A stretch of 32,900 bases of DNA from assembly GCA_028868875.1 (NCBI GenBank), contig JAGWTS010000015.1:1-32900 (forward strand), in the 5' to 3' direction. The stretch's first letter is position 1, and the number at the start of each line of letters is the position of its first letter. Positions 27,609 through 32,900 of this stretch are shown one piece after another. A model generated the notes under the pieces. That model saw nothing but the letters and a program-made list of their open reading frames with translations. It did no database searches and was not told the origin of the DNA. This DNA comes from Burkholderiales bacterium. GTDB taxonomy: Bacteria; Pseudomonadota; Gammaproteobacteria; Burkholderiales; Burkholderiaceae_C. The translations under genes and the position numbers were made by a program.

Positions 27609-28031
27609 TTACCAGCAGCTGGCCGCGCCGAGCGTGCCGCCGCTGTTGCCCTTGGTGCCCGTCTGGTCGTAGGTGAAGACGTCGCAGGCGTCGCTCGCCT
27701 GGTTGCCGGTGGGCGTGGCGGCGAGCGTGAAGCCGGCGGCGCTCTGGGCCGTGATCGAGAGGGTGTAGTAGCCGTTCTGCGAGGCGGCGGGATAGACCCC
27801 GCTGCTGCCCAGCGTGGCGCCGGCGTAGGTCGAGCGCTCGCTGTAGAAGCGCTCGAGCGCCTGCGCCGCGGCGACCAGCGCCGCACGCGCGTCGGCGCGG
27901 CGCGACTTCTGGATCTGCCCCAGGTAGCTCGGGTAGGCGATGGCGGCAAGAATGCCCACGACCGCCACCGCGACCATGAGCTCGATGAGCGTGAAGCCGC
28001 GCGCCGCGCCGCGCCTGCGCCTGCGCCTCAT
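27609..28031 (-). CDS. pilE: Type IV minor pilin PilE-like
   Basis: MRRRRRRGAARG/FTLIELMVAVAVVGILAAIAYPSYLGQIQKSRRADARAALVAAAQALERFYSERSTY; C-terminal Cys pair. Confidence 0.88.
   Translation of the reverse strand: MRRRRRRGAARGFTLIELMVAVAVVGILAAIAYPSYLGQIQKSRRADARAALVAAAQALERFYSERSTYAGATLGSSGVYPAASQNGYYTLSITAQSAAGFTLAATPTGNQASDACDVFTYDQTGTKGNSGGTLGAASCW
28011..28028 (-). repeat. Hexanucleotide tandem repeat (AGGCGC)x3 at the pilE 5' end
   Basis: Plus strand GCGCCTGCGCCTGCGCCT; encodes the poly-Arg leader of the pilin. Confidence 0.7.
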
Positions 28032-28426
28032 CTTGCGCGCCCGATGTAGATCGCGGCAAGGCGCCGCGGCGTCGCGTTGCCGGGCGCGAGCGCGAAGCGC
28101 ACCGGCGTGCCCGGCACGAGGGCGGCCGGGCTCGCCGGCCCGCCACCGCCGCTTCGGAAGATGCGGCCCGGCGCCGGCAGCGCCAGCACCTTGCCGGCCA
28201 CGGTGATGGTGTGGCGGGCGTGGTCGACGGCGTCGATGCGGCCTGCCACCAGGGTCAGCGCGCCCGGCCGCAGCGGCTTGGCCGGCGGTGGCGCGTGGGC
28301 GCCGCGGGCCGGCGGCGGCGCGGCGCCATGCACGCTCATGGCCTGCGCCGATGCGGCCGGCGCGAGCGCCAGCGGGGTCGCAAGGGCGCAGCACAGTGCG
28401 GCGCGGAGGAACGGGGCCTGGCTCAT
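28028..28426 (-). CDS. Small secreted protein between pilY1 and pilE; positional PilY2-like candidate
   Basis: Signal peptide MSQAPFLRAALCCALATPLALAPAASAQA; beta-rich GRIDAVDHARHTITVAGKVLAL...PGTPVRFAL; same slot as pilY2 in pilW-X-Y1-Y2-E; ATGA overlaps both sides. Confidence 0.6.
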   Translation of the reverse strand: MSQAPFLRAALCCALATPLALAPAASAQAMSVHGAAPPPARGAHAPPPAKPLRPGALTLVAGRIDAVDHARHTITVAGKVLALPAPGRIFRSGGGGPASPAALVPGTPVRFALAPGNATPRRLAAIYIGRAR

Positions 28427-31400
28427 CGGATCTGCTCCCAGCTCGCGCGGCGCGAGCTCTTCTGGTTGCCCTGCTCGAGGTTGGACTGGATCGTGCCGTT
28501 GGAGGTGTTGACGAGGCTCACGTCGAGCGTCGGGTTCGAGCTGCGGATCGTCGTCGCGGCCGCCGGAATGGCTCCGATCTGCACCCCCGAGGCGTAGAGC
28601 CCGCCGATCTCGTCGACGGCGTTGATCGTGCCGTCGCCGTTGGTGTCGAAGGCCGGGCTGCGGTTGCCGGTGAGGGCGTCGATCTCGATCTTCCAGCCGC
28701 TGCCGCCGCCGCTGCAGACGGAGGTGTTCGGAATCATGGTCGAGAAGGTCACGCGGCCGTAGCGGATCTGGGCCTTGGTCACGACCCGTTCACCGCCGCT
28801 GGACAACGGCAGCTGCCAGCCGTGCATGCTGGCCCAGTAGTTCGGCACCGAGATCAGGTCGTCGCCGACCACGGTCGTGTTGTCGGTCGGCTGGCCCACC
28901 GCGTGGGTCGTGAAGCGGTAGGTGGCGCCGCTGCTCGAGGTCGCGGTCGAGACGATGGCCTGGGGTTCGAGCTGCGCGGCCGTGACCGGCGCGCCGGCGT
29001 CGACGATGCCGTACAGCGCCTGCTGCGCGCCGGCGGCGTTGTCCGAGGTGTCGATGTAGCGCCCGGTGCCGAACACGACGAGGTTCTGGCCCGCGGGGGT
29101 GACGGTGACGTCCGGGCGGCTCGTGATCGCCTGGCCGCTGGCGGTGGTGAACAGCGGCGCCGGCGTGCCCGCGCTGCTGTAGGCGACCTTCCAGTTCGCG
29201 GCCGAAGTCGAGGAGAGGTCGAACTTCCACAGGTTGCCGTACAGGTCGCCGGCGTAGACGGTGTCGACGACGCCGTTGTTGGCGCTGCTGATCGTCACCA
29301 GCCCGGACAGGCCGTTGGGCGTGCCGGCGCTGCCGGCCTGGGTGTCGATACGGCTGATGGCGCCGGTCTGGACGTCGATCATCAGCAGCACGGCGTGGCC
29401 GTTGGCGCTGTTGTAGCCGTTGCCCACGAGCACGCGCCAGCTGCCGTCGCGCAGCGGCACCGCCACCGCGTCGCTGAAGATGTTGCCGACGTCGGGGTCG
29501 CCGTTGCCGACCTCCCAGCGCCCGATCCGGGCCGCGTTGCTCTCGGTGAACAGGCTCGGGTCGCTCACGTCGAGCGCGAACAGGCCCTGGGCCCCGGCCC
29601 CCATCGTCCCGAGCAGCAGGCTGTGCCAGGCACCGCCGTAGTACACGTCGTTGACCGTGGGCGAGCCGTCGACCGTGTACTGGTGGGTGTAGCCGGGGTC
29701 GGTGAGCGCGGCGAGGCGGCTCGCCACGGCCCAGGGCACGTAGGCGAAGGCCTCGCTGCCGGTGGCGGCGTTGAAGGCATGGAGCATGCCGTCGTTGGCG
29801 CCGACGTAGATCATCGGCGGCTGCGAGCGGCGCAGGGTCGCGTAGGCGCTGTAGGGCGCGGCGGCGATGTTGTCGCGGTAGCTCGCCGTCGGCCCGTTCA
29901 CGTACAACGGCGCCGAATCGACGATGTCGCCGAGCACGCTGGTCGGGCGGTTGCGGAACACCGGCGCCGCGCAGCCGCTGCAGTTGCGTTGCTCGAGCGC
30001 GGTGTTGCCGCGCAGGTAGGGCAGGCGCTGGCTGCCGTAGTTGTCGACGACCCCGGTGTTCGAGGTGTTGAGCGCGGCGATCATGCCGGGGTCGAGCTCC
30101 TGCGCCCCGGGTGCCGCCGCGTTCACGGGCCAGCGGAAGGCGATGCCGCGGCTGCCGAGCGCTGCCAAGGGCTTGTAGGTGAGGATCTGGCGCCCGGTGT
30201 TCCAGTTCTGGGCATTCAGCTTCTGGCCCGAGTCCCAGGTCGGCTGGCTCGCCGGCAGGCCGCTGGCCAGGATCGGGAAGGCCAGCAGCTGGCCCGACCA
30301 GTCGCCGCTGTTGAAGCGGCCCTGGTAGCTCATGGTGCCGGTGTTCAGCGCTGTCGAATTGACCGAGACCGCCGAGGCCGCCGAGGTCTTCGAGACGATG
30401 TCCACGCTGATCGCGTTGAAGGCCTTCGCGAGCGCGGCCGGGTCGACCGCGAGGTAGGCGCCGCCGGTGCCGCCGGCGGCTGCCATCATGTTCAGGTTGG
30501 CGATCGACTGCGGGTTGGCCACGGTGTCGCCGAGTCCGATCACGTAGGTCTGCACGTCGTAAGGATTCCCGGCGTACTGGATCGAGCGCAGCGCGGTGAT
30601 GTTGTTCAGCACGAGCTGGGCCGCGGTCGACGGCGTCCAGGCCCCGGTCGTGGCGTTGTAGGTGTCGGTCTGGTCGGCGAGCGAGTACATGTGGCCGTTG
30701 AGGTCGCTCGTCGGGTTGCCGTCGGTCGCGAGGAGCACGAAGTTGCGCTGGCAGGTCTGCGTGATCGGCGAGGTCGTGCCCGCCAGGCTGTTGGAGAAGT
30801 AGCTCCCCGCGGTGGCGATGCTGCCGGCCAGCGGCGTGAACACGGCGGCGTTCTTGATCTCGGTGCTGGCCGGATTGTTGGTCTCGCCGGCGAGCGCGTT
30901 GAGGATCGACGAGACCTGAAGGCTCGAGGTCGGCGCCACCGGCTGGACGATGGTTCCCGCGCCGCTGACCGCGTTGTCGTAGCCCCAGGCGCGCGGCAGG
31001 TAGAGCTGGCGCGTCACCGGCGTCTGCGGCGGTGGCGGATTCGAAGAGGGAAGGTAGCCGGCGTCGGTCGGCGAGAAGGTCCACGTGCCCTGGCTGCCGC
31101 CGAAATCGGTTGCGTTCCAGCTGCTGCCGGTGCCGGGGTTGCGGTTGAGGTAGATGGAGTAGTTGGTGCCGCCGGCGGCGATGCCGTAGAGCTGGCTGCC
31201 GTAGTTGCCGGTGTACAGGACGTCGTTGATGCTCGGGTCGTCGCCGCTGGATTCGTAGGTGATGTAGCCGTAGCCGTTGGCCGCGGGCTCGGGGTTGGGC
31301 ACGCAGCGCAGGCCGCCGTTGGTCGCCGAGATGCCGCCCACGCAGTCGTTCGTGTAGACCATCTGGGTGTCGTCGCCCAGGTAGTACGCGTAGGTGGTGT

Positions 31401-31731
31401 AGAGCGCCGGTGCTCCGAGGGTGGCGAAGGTGCCCAGGCCCCAGTTGAACGAGTTCTGGAACGAGGTCACGGTGTTGCGCAGCACCGTGCGCGCGATGTT
31501 GCTGCGCGTCGTCGGGTCGCTGCCGGCGATGAGCATGCCCGCCATCGTGGCGTCCATCGACTCCGAGTTGTCGAGCAGCACCAGCACATTGGGCTTGACC
31601 AGGGTGCCCAGGTACAGCGGCACCTGCGTCAGGTTGAGCGGGGCTGCCGGCGCGGGCCCGGCGAACCCGGCCGCGGCGGCGGCGGCGCAGGCGGCGGCGC
31701 GGCGCCGCCAGGGATGGGAGGCAGGCTTCAT
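28423..31731 (-). CDS. pilY1: Type IV pilus tip-associated adhesin PilY1
   Basis: VWA-type MIDAS (VLVLLDNSESMDATM); YVGANDGMLHAFNAATGSEAFAYVPWAV; VYAGDLYGNLWKFDL; ATG 31731, 1102 aa. Confidence 0.93.
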   Translation of the reverse strand: MKPASHPWRRRAAACAAAAAAGFAGPAPAAPLNLTQVPLYLGTLVKPNVLVLLDNSESMDATMAGMLIAGSDPTTRSNIARTVLRNTVTSFQNSFNWGLGTFATLGAPALYTTYAYYLGDDTQMVYTNDCVGGISATNGGLRCVPNPEPAANGYGYITYESSGDDPSINDVLYTGNYGSQLYGIAAGGTNYSIYLNRNPGTGSSWNATDFGGSQGTWTFSPTDAGYLPSSNPPPPQTPVTRQLYLPRAWGYDNAVSGAGTIVQPVAPTSSLQVSSILNALAGETNNPASTEIKNAAVFTPLAGSIATAGSYFSNSLAGTTSPITQTCQRNFVLLATDGNPTSDLNGHMYSLADQTDTYNATTGAWTPSTAAQLVLNNITALRSIQYAGNPYDVQTYVIGLGDTVANPQSIANLNMMAAAGGTGGAYLAVDPAALAKAFNAISVDIVSKTSAASAVSVNSTALNTGTMSYQGRFNSGDWSGQLLAFPILASGLPASQPTWDSGQKLNAQNWNTGRQILTYKPLAALGSRGIAFRWPVNAAAPGAQELDPGMIAALNTSNTGVVDNYGSQRLPYLRGNTALEQRNCSGCAAPVFRNRPTSVLGDIVDSAPLYVNGPTASYRDNIAAAPYSAYATLRRSQPPMIYVGANDGMLHAFNAATGSEAFAYVPWAVASRLAALTDPGYTHQYTVDGSPTVNDVYYGGAWHSLLLGTMGAGAQGLFALDVSDPSLFTESNAARIGRWEVGNGDPDVGNIFSDAVAVPLRDGSWRVLVGNGYNSANGHAVLLMIDVQTGAISRIDTQAGSAGTPNGLSGLVTISSANNGVVDTVYAGDLYGNLWKFDLSSTSAANWKVAYSSAGTPAPLFTTASGQAITSRPDVTVTPAGQNLVVFGTGRYIDTSDNAAGAQQALYGIVDAGAPVTAAQLEPQAIVSTATSSSGATYRFTTHAVGQPTDNTTVVGDDLISVPNYWASMHGWQLPLSSGGERVVTKAQIRYGRVTFSTMIPNTSVCSGGGSGWKIEIDALTGNRSPAFDTNGDGTINAVDEIGGLYASGVQIGAIPAAATTIRSSNPTLDVSLVNTSNGTIQSNLEQGNQKSSRRASWEQIR

Positions 31732-32333
31732 TGCTTGACGTAGGTGGATTGGAGGATCACCACGGTGGTGGGGCGCACCCCGGTGGCGCGCGCGGTGATG
31801 CGAAAGGCCAGCGGGTTGATCGAGGGGCCGCAGGTCGAGCAGCGGCTGCAGCCGGCGCAGGGCGCGAGCTCGGGCAGGCGCTCGACGATGTAGGCCGGCT
31901 GGCTCGCGAGCGCCACGTTGTCGGGGCCGACGAGCGGCGGCGCGCCGGTCTGGCTGCCGTAGGCGCGCGACTGCGTCGCCCAGTCGATCGTCTGCCAGAT
32001 CGGGGCCGAGGTCGCGCCGCTGGCCGTCTCCGAGGGCGGCATGCACAGCCCCGAGACGCAGGCCAGCGAGAACGGCGAGCTCGCGTCGAGGTGGGCCTGG
32101 ACGTCGGCCTCGCCGTCGCGCAGCGCCGCCTCGGCGGCCTGGAGCGCGACGTTGCGGTCGCGCTCGTTGCCGGCCATGCGCTCCTGGATCGCGCTGCTGC
32201 TCATCGCGCCCAGCGCGATGAAGGCCAGCGCCAGGATCATCACCAGGATGACGATCAGGCTGACGCCGCGTTCGCGGCGCCGCTGAAGAGAGGGGAGGGA
32301 GGACTTCATCACGGGGCGGATCAGGGAGCGCAT
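31728..32333 (-). CDS. pilX: Type IV pilus assembly protein PilX
   Basis: RRRERGVSLIVILVMILALAFIALGAMSSSAIQERMAGNERDRNVALQAAEAALRDGE (PilX N-terminus); ATGA overlap with pilY1. Start may be 32333 or 32309. Confidence 0.88.
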   Translation of the reverse strand: MRSLIRPVMKSSLPSLQRRRERGVSLIVILVMILALAFIALGAMSSSAIQERMAGNERDRNVALQAAEAALRDGEADVQAHLDASSPFSLACVSGLCMPPSETASGATSAPIWQTIDWATQSRAYGSQTGAPPLVGPDNVALASQPAYIVERLPELAPCAGCSRCSTCGPSINPLAFRITARATGVRPTTVVILQSTYVKQ

Positions 32334-32345
32334 CGAGGGGGCGCT

Positions 32346-32900
32346 TCAGGGGGCGGTGTTGCGCAGCGAGGCCACGAGCGAGACCACCGTGCGCATGCGG
32401 TGATCGGTGGGGGTGACGCTGACGCCGGCGAAGACGTAGGGCTGCGGGGTCGTGGTGGTGTTGGCGTCGGGGCCATCGAGCAGGAGTTCGACGCGCGCGC
32501 TCACGACCGTGGTCCAGTCGGTGACGGCGTCGGCGGTCACGAACTGATGCGCCGCCTGGTCGCCCACGGTGTCGATGCCGTAGGTCACCTGCATGCGCTC
32601 GACCCCGGTCACCATCTCGGTGGCCGTCGCCGCCGGCAGGCCGTAGGGCGGCGTCGCGTACGACCATAGCGAGAGCAGGCCGGGCTGGCGCTGGCTCGCT
32701 GCCAGGTAGTAGGTGATGGCCTGCACCCGGTAGACCGTGGCGTCCTGGAGCCAGGCGCGGCCGAGGTCTGCCGTCGCGTTGCCGGGCACCTGTCCGGAGA
32801 CGCCGGCGAGATGCTCGATCGAGCCGCTCGTGCCCGGGTTGGCGTTGCTGGCCTGGAACAGCGCCGCGCCCGAGCAGTCGGCGACGACGAGCAGGTCGCC
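32346..32900 (-). CDS. pilW: C-terminal part of type IV pilus assembly protein PilW (5' end outside the window)
   Basis: Open to window edge: GDLLVVADCSGAALFQ...VYRVQAITYYLAASQRQPGLLSLW...VERMQVTYGID...SARVELLL...MRTVVSLVASLRN; upstream of pilX. Confidence 0.85.
   Translation of the reverse strand, partial: GDLLVVADCSGAALFQASNANPGTSGSIEHLAGVSGQVPGNATADLGRAWLQDATVYRVQAITYYLAASQRQPGLLSLWSYATPPYGLPAATATEMVTGVERMQVTYGIDTVGDQAAHQFVTADAVTDWTTVVSARVELLLDGPDANTTTTPQPYVFAGVSVTPTDHRMRTVVSLVASLRNTAP

Noticed and set aside
28288-31743. 1151-aa plus-strand ORF antisense to pilY1
   Set aside because: Low-complexity Arg/Gly/Val/Ala/His composition typical of shadow frames in high-GC DNA; the minus-strand frame has clear PilY1 motifs.
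1-32900. tRNA, rRNA, CRISPR arrays, IS elements or prophage genes
   Set aside because: None recognised by eye; all substantial intervals are explained by flagellar, signalling or T4P genes.

Overview
The window is a high-GC, densely coding segment typical of a betaproteobacterium (probably Burkholderiales; judged from gene order and codon bias, not proven). Left to right: (1) the C-terminus of an OGT/SPINDLY-like glycosyltransferase; (2) a PAS-PAS histidine kinase; (3) a flagellar locus with flgN-flgM-flgA on the minus strand, divergent from flgBCDEFGHIJKL on the plus strand; (4) a signalling island downstream of flgL (about 14.96-27.59 kb) with a degenerate-EAL/HDOD protein, a soluble histidine kinase carrying about eight PAS repeats and a HisKA_2/HWE-type core, an ANTAR-type response regulator, an RlmN-like radical-SAM RNA methyltransferase translationally overlapping a second histidine kinase, an Hpt protein, a REC-PAS-GGDEF-EAL protein and a GGDEF protein; (5) a minus-strand type IV pilus minor-pilin operon pilW-pilX-pilY1-(pilY2-like)-pilE. 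No tRNA, rRNA, CRISPR or mobile element was recognised. The best candidates for something under-described are: the signalling island between the flagellar and T4P loci, especially its octa-PAS kinase/ANTAR pair and the kinase/RlmN-like coupling; the structured flgM leader (sigma28-like promoter, dyad around the -35, hairpin beside the Shine-Dalgarno); a 19-aa displacement of the I-site in the composite GGDEF-EAL protein; a CxxCxxCxxC motif in PilX; and a degenerate Ca-loop in PilY1.
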